This document shows, piece by piece, positions 1-6,145 of a stretch of DNA of 9,376 bases. A program made the position numbers and the translations under genes. Numbering within the stretch: the stretch's first letter is position 1; each line of letters opens with the position of its first letter. A model generated the notes under the pieces. That model ran no database searches, was not told where the DNA came from, and saw only the letters and a list, made by a program, of their open reading frames with translations. The stretch is taken from assembly GCA_007133115.1 (NCBI GenBank), contig SLNI01000176.1, positions 1 to 9,376 on the forward strand, in the 5' to 3' direction. This stretch comes from Thioalkalivibrio sp. GTDB lineage: Bacteria > Pseudomonadota > Gammaproteobacteria > Ectothiorhodospirales > Ectothiorhodospiraceae.

Positions 1-232
<232 letters not shown>

Positions 233-237
233 ATAAC

Positions 238-253
238 ACCCAAGTAGTTGGGT
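238..253 (+). other. Small hairpin at the start of the 23S-5S spacer
   Basis: ACCCAA (238-243) and TTGGGT (248-253) form a perfect 6-bp stem closed by a GTAG loop, a few bases after the mature 23S end. It is probably part of the rRNA precursor structure that is removed during processing. The pairing is seen directly; the role is inferred. Confidence 0.45.
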
Positions 254-297
254 TGGTCTTGAAAGTTGACACACTGCCTAGAATGCATTCCAGAATT

Positions 298-325
298 GAG
301 GCCTGCGCATCATTGCGTGTGCCTC
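298..325 (+). other. Spacer hairpin immediately upstream of 5S rRNA
   Basis: Bases 298-309 and 314-325 pair into a 12-position stem: GAGGC with GCCTC, one C-U mismatch, two G-U wobbles, then CGCA with TGCG, closed by a TCAT loop. It ends nine bases before 5S. In gammaproteobacteria the 9S pre-5S is cut by RNase E in unpaired AU-rich sequence near such stems, so this is a plausible processing or protective structure. The 101-base spacer (233-333) contains no tRNA cloverleaf. Confidence 0.5.
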
Positions 326-333
326 AGCCAGTT

Positions 334-453
334 TGCCTGGCGGCAATAGCGAACGGGAACCACCCGATCCCATCTCGAACTCGGAAGTGAAACTGTTCTG
401 CGCCGATGGTAGTTTGGGGTCTCCCCATGTGAGAGTAGGTCACTGCCAGGCAT
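334..453 (+). rRNA. rrf: 5S ribosomal RNA
   Basis: A full-length 120-base 5S rRNA. TGCCTGGC (334-341) pairs perfectly with GCCAGGCA (445-452), forming terminal helix I. Internal conserved blocks are clear: CCCATCTCGAACTCGGAAGTGAAAC (loop B/C region, about 369-392), GCGCCGATGGTAGT near 401 and GGGGTCTCCCCATG near 417, followed by GAGAGTAGG. Length and ends match the E. coli molecule. It is the last gene of the rRNA operon, since a strong intrinsic terminator follows within ten bases. Confidence 0.98.
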
Positions 454-461
454 TTATCCCG

Positions 462-496
462 AAACCCGGATGCTTTCGAGCACCCGGGTTTTTTTT
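462..496 (+). terminator. Intrinsic terminator of the rRNA operon
   Basis: AAACCCGG-A-TGCT (462-474) pairs with AGCA-C-CCGGGTTT (479-491) around a TTCG tetraloop. The stem is 13 positions with a single A-C mismatch, and a run of eight T follows (489-496). This is a textbook rho-independent terminator nine bases after 5S. The convergent MBL gene stops at 523, only 26 bases away. On the minus strand the same stem is followed only by TTTCGGG, so it would be a poor terminator for that operon. Confidence 0.93.
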
Positions 497-522
497 CGCC
501 CGCAGTTCAGCGATCGGGGTCG

Positions 523-1287
523 TCAACGCAGTTCGCGCCAACCGAAGCCGTCGGCCTGGGTGGCAAGTACGACTTCCTCTGGGGTACAACACAGACCGTC
601 GGCGAGTGCCTGGCGCGCGAGTTCGGGTGTGTTGTTGCGTTCCGATAGGTGCATGCCGATCACGTGCTGGAGGCGCGTGCGGTCGATGGCGTTGAGGAGT
701 CGTGTGGCGGAGACGTTGGACAGGTGCCCGTAGCCCCCGCCAACGCGCCTTTTCAACGCCCGGGGATAGGGGCCGTTCGCGAGGAGCGCTTCGTCGTGGT
801 TGCATTCGAGCAGGATGCCGTCCACGCCGTCCACGGTAGCCATCATGTGGGGACTGACATGCCCGGCATCCGTGAGAAGTGCGAGACGGTGGGTGCCGTC
901 ATGGAACACGAACTGTGAAGGCTCGCGCGCGTCGTGCGGGACAGTGAACGGACGCACTTCCAGGTCCCCGATGGCCACCGGGGTCTCCGCCTGGAACTCG
1001 TGCAGGCTTGGGTAATGGGGATCCTTGGCTGCGAGGCGAGTGCCGGGTGTCATGTACGCACGGACCCCATGCTTTCGGGCAAAAGCGGCGGAGGAACCGA
1101 TATGGTCGCCGTGTTCGTGGGTGATCAGCAGCCCGTCGAGATCCGAAGGGGTCAGCCCAAGGCGCGCGAGTCGCGCCACGGTTTCCTGGATCGTGAAACC
1201 GCAATCCACGAGGACACAGGACCTTCCGGCCTGGACGACCAGGCCGTTTCCGGCGCTGCCGCTCCCGAGGGACGCGAACCGGATCAC
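523..1287 (-). CDS. MBL-fold metallo-hydrolase, YycJ/WalJ-like
   Basis: A 254-residue protein of the metallo-beta-lactamase superfamily, probably cytoplasmic (no signal peptide). Metal-site motifs are all present: THEHGDH with H57, H59, D61 and H62; VPHDA with H118; TDAGH with D140; and HLSERNN with H213. The N-terminal FASLGSGSAGN block and the LLECNHD and GHLSN blocks are typical of the YycJ/WalJ group. Members have been linked to nuclease-like activity and cell-wall stress in Firmicutes, but the substrate in gammaproteobacteria is not established. The start is GTG, not ATG; it fits the family's usual N-terminus, with GGGA about nine bases upstream. The upstream frame stays open but has no better start nearby. 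It lies 90 bases downstream of bamC and is probably the last gene of the dapA operon. In Pseudomonas a gene of this type also follows bamC. Family assignment is strong; function is open. Confidence 0.9.
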   Translation of the reverse strand: MIRFASLGSGSAGNGLVVQAGRSCVLVDCGFTIQETVARLARLGLTPSDLDGLLITHEHGDHIGSSAAFARKHGVRAYMTPGTRLAAKDPHYPSLHEFQAETPVAIGDLEVRPFTVPHDAREPSQFVFHDGTHRLALLTDAGHVSPHMMATVDGVDGILLECNHDEALLANGPYPRALKRRVGGGYGHLSNVSATRLLNAIDRTRLQHVIGMHLSERNNTPELARQALADGLCCTPEEVVLATQADGFGWRELR

Positions 1288-1295
1288 GCCGAATC

Positions 1296-1319
1296 CCGGC
1301 GATCCTGCACCGGCGATCC
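1296..1319. repeat. Two copies of a 10-bp direct repeat upstream of the MBL gene
   Basis: CCGGCGATCC occurs at 1296-1305 and again at 1310-1319, separated by TGCA. It lies within the 90-base bamC/MBL gap, just 5' of the GTG start on the minus strand. It could be a chance duplication or a protein site; nothing further identifies it. Confidence 0.4.
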
Positions 1320-1334
1320 AGCGGTATCGGTGGC

Positions 1335-1369
1335 GACCCTGCTTCTTCGTGCAGCAGCGCGCCAGGGTC
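1335..1369 (-). other. Inverted repeat just downstream of bamC
   Basis: GACCCTG (1335-1341) and CAGGGTC (1363-1369) are a perfect 7-bp inverted repeat with a 21-base loop, starting eight bases after the bamC stop on the minus strand. A competing inner stem (CTGCT/AGCAG) overlaps it. No T-run follows, so it is not a classical terminator. It might stabilise the dapA-bamC message or modulate read-through into the MBL gene. The pairing is seen; the role is speculation. Confidence 0.35.
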
Positions 1370-1377
1370 CCAAGGAA

Positions 1378-2535
1378 TCAGCGCAGCTGCGGCTGGATCT
1401 GCTCAAGGACGAACCGTGCATCACGGGAGCTCAGGGGCTCGCCATCCAGGCTCAGTGCGACGATTTGAAGGTCTCGTCCGTCCCCGGCGGCGGTCATGCG
1501 CACCTGGTAGCGTGCATCCTCGCGAGAGCGTGAACCCCGGCCGCCGAACACCCGGCCGAAAAACCCCGGTCTTTCCGCCTCGCCGGCGATATCGGGACGA
1601 TAGGTGACCAGGAAACTGCCGGTGGCGCGGTTCTGTTCGTCGACCATGAACCCTGTACGATCCAGCGCCAATCCGAGCCGTCGCCACAGCGCATCGGGTT
1701 CCCCGCGGATCACGAGCATTGGCTGGCCATCGCGTTGGACCAGATCGACCTGCCCGGTCCGCTCGAAATCGTCGACTTCCTGCGCAGCCACTGCGGTTCC
1801 CGAGACTTCTCCCGTCGTCAAAAACACCAGCAGACGGCTGAGCATCTCGGCCTCGAGTGCGGGGTCGGAGTCACGAATCACCCAACGGGATGCCATTCCT
1901 TCGGGGCCTCCTTCCTCAACCGCACCGCGGTGGCTGATGAAGACTTCGGTCCCGCCGCGCTCCTGGCGTTCGACGCGCAATGTGTACTGATCGCGGGTGC
2001 CGGCGTCGTACAACGTGCCGAGCGCACGTGCGAGGATGGTTCGCGTGGTGCCCAGAGGAATACCGGCGCGATTCTCGGCCCACTCGGTTTCCATGACGCC
2101 GATCATCGGTTCGTCTCGGGCCAGGACCAGGTTCTGGGTGCGCCAGAACTCGCGGAGTTGCGGCCACAATGCCTCGGGGGGCGCGGCTACGCTCAGCCAC
2201 CGTGTCTGCCCGTCGCGTTGCAGCTGGACGTCCGTACTTCCGGGCAGAACGACCGGGCTCGCGCCCGAGGCTCGCCGTGGCGCGGCGCTCATTTCCCGTT
2301 CGAGGTCGCGTGCACTGATGCGTTCCCCCGGGGCATCCGGGATGCGGAAGGCGCGTTCCATGGCCGGACCGATCAGGTCGGGCGGAATCTCCAACGTGTC
2401 CAACTGGCGACTGGCCTGGTATTGAGGACCATCACCGACTCCGCCGCCCGTGGAACAGCCTGCGAGCGTCAGTGCAAGCGCAATGCCGAGCGCGATCCGG
2501 GTCGGGGGAGGAGAGTAGCGGGGTATCAGCTTCAT
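1378..2535 (-). CDS. bamC: Outer membrane assembly lipoprotein BamC (NlpB)
   Basis: A 385-residue lipoprotein, the BamC subunit of the BAM complex that folds beta-barrel proteins into the outer membrane. A basic, hydrophobic signal (residues 1-26) ends in a lipobox LAGC, with C27 as the lipidated cysteine and Ser at +2, consistent with outer-membrane sorting. Residues 28-100 are low-complexity and Pro/Ala-rich with YQASRQLDTLEIPPDL, corresponding to the extended N-terminal tail that binds BamD in E. coli. Two similar helix-grip domains follow at about 103-225 and 265-385; the first carries IGVMETEWAENR. The second has a Gly/Arg-rich loop (about 324-340), a variable spot in this family. It is about 40 residues longer than E. 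coli BamC (344). The ATG lies three bases after the dapA stop (TGA-ACA-ATG), indicating translational coupling. The dapA-bamC pairing strongly supports the call. Confidence 0.92.
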   Translation of the reverse strand: MKLIPRYSPPPTRIALGIALALTLAGCSTGGGVGDGPQYQASRQLDTLEIPPDLIGPAMERAFRIPDAPGERISARDLEREMSAAPRRASGASPVVLPGSTDVQLQRDGQTRWLSVAAPPEALWPQLREFWRTQNLVLARDEPMIGVMETEWAENRAGIPLGTTRTILARALGTLYDAGTRDQYTLRVERQERGGTEVFISHRGAVEEGGPEGMASRWVIRDSDPALEAEMLSRLLVFLTTGEVSGTAVAAQEVDDFERTGQVDLVQRDGQPMLVIRGEPDALWRRLGLALDRTGFMVDEQNRATGSFLVTYRPDIAGEAERPGFFGRVFGGRGSRSREDARYQVRMTAAGDGRDLQIVALSLDGEPLSSRDARFVLEQIQPQLR

Positions 2536-2538
2536 TGT

Positions 2539-3423
2539 TCAGGATTCCACGGCGATACCGGCCTGCCGCATGGCTTCGAGCACCGGTTCATGACAAGGTT
2601 GCGAGAGCGGCGTGAGAGGCAGCCGGATCCCATCCGGCATCAGGCCCATCCGCGCTACCGCCCATTTTACCGGAATGGGGTTGGCCTCGAGGAACAGGTT
2701 GTGATGCAGCCCTTCGAGTCGACCATTGATTTCGGTAGCCCGGGCGGCATCTCCCGCGAGCGCCACCGCACACATCTCGTGCATCATCGCGGGAGCGACG
2801 TTGGCCGTCACCGAGATGACACCCTGGCCACCCGCCAGAATGAAGTCCAGTGCGGTGGCATCGTCCCCACTATACAGATCCATGCGTCCGCCCACCCGTT
2901 GCACCAGTTCCCGGGTGCGCTCGGCCTTGCCCAGAGCTTCTTTCAGACCCACGATGTTCGGGATCGAGGCAAGCCGTTCCACGGTTTCCGGCAGCAGATC
3001 GACTGCGGTGCGGCCAGGAACGTTGTACAGGATCTGCGGAATATCGACCGCTTCGGCGACGGCGCGGTAATGGAGGAACAGACCCTCTTGCGTCGGCTTA
3101 TTGTAGTAGGGCGTGACGAGCAGGCAGGCGTCCGCGCCCGCTTCCCTGGCGCATTGCGTCAGATGGATGGCCTCACGCGTGGCGTTCGCGCCGGTGCCGG
3201 CAATGACCGGAATCCGCCCGGCGACATGCCGGACGGTGTGCGCGATGATTTCGCAATGCTCCTGAAAATCCAGCGTGGCCGATTCCCCGGTCGTCCCGAC
3301 CGCGACGATCGCATCGGTTCCTGCGGCTATATGCCAGTCCAGCAGCCGGTCCAGCGCTGCCAGATCGATGCTGCCGTCCGCGCGCATGGGTGTGACCAGC
3401 GCGACCATGCTGCCTAGAAACAT
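2539..3423 (-). CDS. dapA: 4-hydroxy-tetrahydrodipicolinate synthase
   Basis: DapA condenses pyruvate with aspartate 4-semialdehyde, the first committed step of the lysine/diaminopimelate pathway feeding peptidoglycan. The 294-residue (beta/alpha)8 protein aligns from end to end with remembered E. coli DapA and keeps its numbering at the active site. Visible residues are T44-T45 (VGTTGES), Y107 (TPYYNKP), Y133 (ILYNVP), R138 (GRT) and the Schiff-base lysine K161 (VGLKEA). The GDDA and GVISVTAN blocks are also intact. The start [13 protein letters not shown] matches the family, and an excellent Shine-Dalgarno GGAGGGGG (minus-strand complement of 3426-3433) sits about five bases upstream. It is the first gene of the minus-strand operon with bamC and is divergent from gcvR, as in E. 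coli and Pseudomonas. No abnormality was seen. Confidence 0.97.
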   Translation of the reverse strand: MFLGSMVALVTPMRADGSIDLAALDRLLDWHIAAGTDAIVAVGTTGESATLDFQEHCEIIAHTVRHVAGRIPVIAGTGANATREAIHLTQCAREAGADACLLVTPYYNKPTQEGLFLHYRAVAEAVDIPQILYNVPGRTAVDLLPETVERLASIPNIVGLKEALGKAERTRELVQRVGGRMDLYSGDDATALDFILAGGQGVISVTANVAPAMMHEMCAVALAGDAARATEINGRLEGLHHNLFLEANPIPVKWAVARMGLMPDGIRLPLTPLSQPCHEPVLEAMRQAGIAVES

Positions 3424-3450
3424 TGCCCCCTCCGGGTACGGTAATGATGC

Positions 3451-3480
3451 AGTCTAACGGTGCGGTCACGGGGCGTTCAA
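3451..3480 (-). promoter_or_regulatory. Putative sigma-70 promoter of the dapA operon
   Basis: On the minus strand a -35 TTGAAC (complement of 3475-3480) and a -10 TAGACT (complement of 3451-3456) are separated by 18 bases. About 27 bases separate the -10 from the dapA start, room for a short leader carrying the strong Shine-Dalgarno sequence. The hexamers match consensus at about 4 of 6 positions each; no experimental support is visible. Confidence 0.45.
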
Positions 3481-3503
3481 GCGAGCGAGCGTGCGCCCGC
3501 CGT

Positions 3504-3531
3504 TTGCCTGGGGGCCGCAAGGTGATATGTT
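3504..3531 (+). promoter_or_regulatory. Putative sigma-70 promoter of gcvR-bcp-phoH2
   Basis: TTGCCT (3504-3509) and TATGTT (3526-3531) are spaced by 16 bases. Transcription would begin near 3538, giving a leader of about 24 bases before the gcvR ATG at 3562. The matches are moderate. The -35 boxes of this promoter and the dapA promoter lie only 23 bases apart, so RNA polymerase or a regulator bound here could affect both. Confidence 0.4.
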
Positions 3532-3561
3532 GCCGTCCTACCCCGTCGCTTCCCATCAGCC

Positions 3562-4116
3562 ATGTCCGATACCCCAGGCGCAACGCCCGCCACGCATTTG
3601 ATCCTGGTCCTGATCGGCGAAGACAGGCCGGGTCTGCTCGAGCAGGTTGCCCGTTCCGTGATGGAGGCCGGGTGCAGCCTCGAAGACAGTCGGATGTCGG
3701 TACTGTCCAACTTCTGCTGCATCAGTCTTGCCGCGCGTGGCAATTGGAAGACGCTCGCAAAGCTCGAGAGCCAGTTGCCCCGGCTCGAAGCGGATACCGG
3801 ACTCAGTTTGATCGCCCGTCGCTCGCAGCCCGAGGAGACCGCGGAACCGGCCATGGCCTACTCGGTCGATGTCGTCGCGCTGGACCAGGTCGGAATCGTG
3901 CACGCGCTGGCGGGATTTTTTACCAGTCGGGCAGTCAATATCCGTGATCTCCACACGCGCGTGTTCCGTGCCCAGCAGACGGGTGCCCGCATGTTCGCGG
4001 CCAACATGGTGATCGACATTCCGGCCGACCAGCATCTGGCAAGCCTGCGCGGGGATTTTCTGGACTTTTGCGATGAACTGAATCTTGATGGTGTGCTGGA
4101 TCCGATCAAGGGCTGA
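3562..4116 (+). CDS. gcvR: GcvR-like glycine cleavage system regulator (two ACT domains)
   Basis: A 184-residue cytoplasmic protein made of two ACT domains, at about residues 12-85 (LILVLIGEDRPGLLEQVARSV) and 98-178 (YSVDVVALDQVGIVHALAGFF). E. coli GcvR has the same layout; it binds GcvA and turns off the glycine-cleavage operon when glycine is scarce. The C-terminal FCDELNLDGVLDPIK is typical of gammaproteobacterial members. Its place between dapA (divergent) and bcp is the same as in Pseudomonas and E. coli. The ATG at 3562 has no purine-rich Shine-Dalgarno sequence. An in-frame TGA at 3523 limits upstream starts and no other start codon lies between, so this start is the only good choice. 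No gcv genes are in the window, so its target is inferred from the family; a broader amino-acid-sensing role is possible. Confidence 0.88.
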   Translation: MSDTPGATPATHLILVLIGEDRPGLLEQVARSVMEAGCSLEDSRMSVLSNFCCISLAARGNWKTLAKLESQLPRLEADTGLSLIARRSQPEETAEPAMAYSVDVVALDQVGIVHALAGFFTSRAVNIRDLHTRVFRAQQTGARMFAANMVIDIPADQHLASLRGDFLDFCDELNLDGVLDPIKG

Positions 4117-4117
4117 G

Positions 4118-4130
4118 CCCGCTCGGCGGG
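4118..4130 (+). other. Small GC hairpin after gcvR
   Basis: CCCGC (4118-4122) and GCGGG (4126-4130) form a 5-bp stem around a TCG loop, two bases after the gcvR stop. No T-run follows, so transcription probably continues into bcp. It may be a message-stabilising element or chance. Confidence 0.25.
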
Positions 4131-4172
4131 GTGCGTTCCGGATCCTCGAGCCGTCGTTCCAAAGGAGCCTTC

Positions 4173-4640
4173 ATGACCGTAGCGATCGATCAGCCCGTTC
4201 CGACCGACATCCGTGTTGCTTCCACCAGCGGCGACAGTGTCGGTCTGGGGGATTTCAGCGGCACGCGTATCGTTCTGTATTTCTATCCCAAGGACGCCAC
4301 GCCCGGTTGCACCAGCGAAAGCCGGGATTTTGCCGCCAGCCAGAGTGAATTCACGGCCGCCAATGCGTTGATTCTTGGCGTCTCCAGAGACAGCATCGCC
4401 AGCCACGAGAAGTTTCGCGCGAAGGAGGGGCTCGGTTTCGATCTGCTCAGTGACGCTGACGAACTGCTCTGTGCCGCGTTCGATGTCATCAAGATGAAAA
4501 ACATGTACGGCAAACAGGTACGCGGCATCGAACGCTCGACTTTCCTGATCGACGAACGGGGCGTGTTGCGCCGTGAGTGGCGGAAGGTGAAGGTGCCGGG
4601 ACACGTGGACGACGTGCTGGCCGCCGTGCGAGCGCTGTAG
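4173..4640 (+). CDS. bcp: Thiol peroxidase, BCP/PrxQ-type peroxiredoxin
   Basis: A 155-residue cytoplasmic peroxiredoxin that reduces H2O2 and organic hydroperoxides. The peroxidatic cysteine is C46 in PKDATPGCTSES, with the conserved T43 and P44. The KNMYGKQVRGIERSTFLID block is nearly identical to remembered Xanthomonas-type BCP. The start is ATG 4173, because AAAGGAG (4161-4167) sits five bases upstream; a longer reading from GTG 4131 would overlap that signal and add 14 residues not found in the family. The usual resolving cysteine is missing at both known positions: R51 replaces the E. coli-type C+5 residue, and R82 (HEKFRAKEG) replaces the Xanthomonas-type residue. The only other cysteine is C100 (LLCAAFDV), a family-conserved position not known as resolving. 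It may therefore work by a 1-Cys mechanism. It lies 56 bases after gcvR, probably in one operon. Confidence 0.94.
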   Translation: MTVAIDQPVPTDIRVASTSGDSVGLGDFSGTRIVLYFYPKDATPGCTSESRDFAASQSEFTAANALILGVSRDSIASHEKFRAKEGLGFDLLSDADELLCAAFDVIKMKNMYGKQVRGIERSTFLIDERGVLRREWRKVKVPGHVDDVLAAVRAL

Positions 4641-4695
4641 CGGTCGAGTTCCCGGCTAAGCCCGGACCCATTCTTTCTCGCCCAGGGGAGGGCAC

Positions 4696-6114
4696 ATGGT
4701 CAAGAAGGAAACGCGGAGCAACCGTCTGTTCGTGCTCGATACGAACGTTCTCATGCACGACCCGACTGCCCTGTTTCGCTTTCACGAGCACGACATCTTC
4801 CTGCCCATGGTGGTCCTCGAGGAACTCGACCGCAGCAAGAAAGGTGTTTCGGAAGTGGCGCGCAACGTGCGTCAGGCCAGCCGCTTCGTCGATGAACTGA
4901 CGCACGACAAGACCCACGCACAGATCGCGCAGGGTCTGCCCCTGCACCCGCCTTCGATGTCCGAGTCAACACTGAAACCGGGTGGACGTCTCTTCTTTCA
5001 GACGCGTGCGATGGCGGCGCACCTGCCGGACACGCTGCCGGGCTCGACTCCGGACAACACGATCCTGGCCACGGCCCTCGCGCTGCAGGGGGAGAATCCC
5101 GACGCGAACATCACGCTGGTGTCCAAGGACATCAACCTGCGCATCAAGGCGGCCGTGCTGGGCCTGCGTGCCGAGGACTACTACAACGATCAGGTCCTGG
5201 ACGATGTCTCGCTTCTCTACTCCGGCATGACCGAACTCCCGGAAGATTTCTGGGAATCGCACGGCAAGGAGATGGAATCCTGGCAGGAAAGCGGGCGCAC
5301 GTATTACCGCGTGACCGGCCCGCTGGTCATGGAGTGGCATCCCAACCAGTTTCTGTCGCGCGGCGGGGACAACCCCCTGCAGGCGATCGTCCTGGAAATC
5401 GATCAGAATGCCCAGACCGCGGTGATCGAACTGGTCGACGACTACACACTGCCCCGCCATACCGTCTGGGGGATCAATGCCCGCAACCAGGAGCAGAACT
5501 TTGCCCTGAACCTGCTCATGGACCCGGAGGTGGACTTCGTTTCGCTGGTCGGCCCGGCCGGTACCGGCAAGACGCTGCTGACCCTTGCGGCCGGCCTCGC
5601 GCAGACGCTGGAAGACAACCTCTACAAGGAAATCATCATGACCCGGGTGACCATCCCGGTGGGTGAGGACATCGGCTTCCTGCCCGGCACCGAGGAAGAG
5701 AAGATGACCCCCTGGATGGGTGCGCTGATGGACAACCTCGAGGTGCTCACGAAGACCGAGGGCGCTGGCGAGTGGGGACGCGCCGCGACCAACGACGTGG
5801 TTCAGAGCCGGATCAAGATCCGTTCGCTGAACTTCATGCGGGGCCGCACTTTCCTCAATCGCTACATCATCCTGGACGAGGCGCAGAACCTGACCAGCAA
5901 ACAGATGAAGACTCTCATCACGCGGGCGGGCCCCGGGTCCAAAGTCATTGCGCTGGGGAACATCGCGCAGATCGACACGCCTTACCTGACCGAGACCACC
6001 TCAGGCCTCACCTTCGTGGTCGATCGGTTCCGGAACTGGACGCACAGCGGGCACGTCACGCTGACACGCGGGGAGCGCTCGCGGCTCGCCGACTATGCTT
6101 CGCGCAATCTCTGA
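4696..6114 (+). CDS. PIN domain plus PhoH-type ATPase (PhoH2/YlaK family)
   Basis: A 472-residue soluble protein joining an N-terminal PIN nuclease domain (about 10-150) to a C-terminal PhoH P-loop ATPase (about 255-470). PIN acidic residues are visible: D15 in VLDTNVLMHDP, E42 in VVLEELD, D120 in PDNTILATA and D145 in VSKDINLR. The ATPase shows Walker A GPAGTGKT (286-293), Walker B YIILDE (390-395) followed by AQN, and the MRGRTF block just before it. Mycobacterial PhoH2 with this architecture unwinds and cleaves RNA, so an RNA-processing or decay role is likely, but the substrate is unknown here. The ATG at 4696 follows a GGGGAGGG stretch (4685-4692). It lies 55 bases after bcp on the same strand and is probably the last gene of the cluster, convergent with queD. 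All catalytic motifs appear intact. Confidence 0.94.
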   Translation: MVKKETRSNRLFVLDTNVLMHDPTALFRFHEHDIFLPMVVLEELDRSKKGVSEVARNVRQASRFVDELTHDKTHAQIAQGLPLHPPSMSESTLKPGGRLFFQTRAMAAHLPDTLPGSTPDNTILATALALQGENPDANITLVSKDINLRIKAAVLGLRAEDYYNDQVLDDVSLLYSGMTELPEDFWESHGKEMESWQESGRTYYRVTGPLVMEWHPNQFLSRGGDNPLQAIVLEIDQNAQTAVIELVDDYTLPRHTVWGINARNQEQNFALNLLMDPEVDFVSLVGPAGTGKTLLTLAAGLAQTLEDNLYKEIIMTRVTIPVGEDIGFLPGTEEEKMTPWMGALMDNLEVLTKTEGAGEWGRAATNDVVQSRIKIRSLNFMRGRTFLNRYIILDEAQNLTSKQMKTLITRAGPGSKVIALGNIAQIDTPYLTETTSGLTFVVDRFRNWTHSGHVTLTRGERSRLADYASRNL

Positions 6115-6136
6115 ACCGGGCAATCTCTAATTCGGG
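6105..6136. repeat. 16-bp imperfect tandem repeat at the phoH2 stop codon
   Basis: CAATCTCTGAACCGGG (6105-6120) is followed directly by CAATCTCTAATTCGGG (6121-6136), with 13 of 16 bases identical. The first copy contains the phoH2 stop TGA (6112-6114), and the second fills most of the 31-base gap before queD. It looks like a small local duplication. Confidence 0.6.
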
Positions 6137-6145
6137 GCGGGGGCT

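Noticed and set aside
266..296. TTGACA in the 23S-5S spacer as a promoter for 5S
   Set aside because: The -35 box is perfect, but the only -10-like hexamer (CAGAAT, 291-296) is 19 bases away. The TAGAAT at 279 is much too close. 5S is normally transcribed with 23S.
333..695. Open frames across the 5S rRNA and terminator
   Set aside because: They read through a 5S gene and a terminator hairpin, so they are not coding.
934..1533. A 199-codon open frame on the + strand opposite the MBL gene and the bamC end
   Set aside because: It is antisense to genes with clear catalytic or family motifs and has no domain of its own.
1735..3417. A 560-codon open frame on the + strand opposite bamC and dapA
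   Set aside because: It lies almost wholly antisense to two well-supported genes with intact family motifs. Its protein has no recognisable domain and is Arg/Gly/His-rich, as expected of a GC-rich shadow frame.
3527..3601. A 24-codon reading frame before gcvR, with AAGGTG just upstream, as a possible leader peptide
   Set aside because: The Shine-Dalgarno-like sequence is only two bases from the ATG, and the ATG falls inside the proposed -10 box, so it would probably not be in the transcript.
4131..4172. GTG 4131 as the bcp start
   Set aside because: The strong AAAGGAG at 4161-4167 points to ATG 4173, and the extra 14 residues do not resemble the family.
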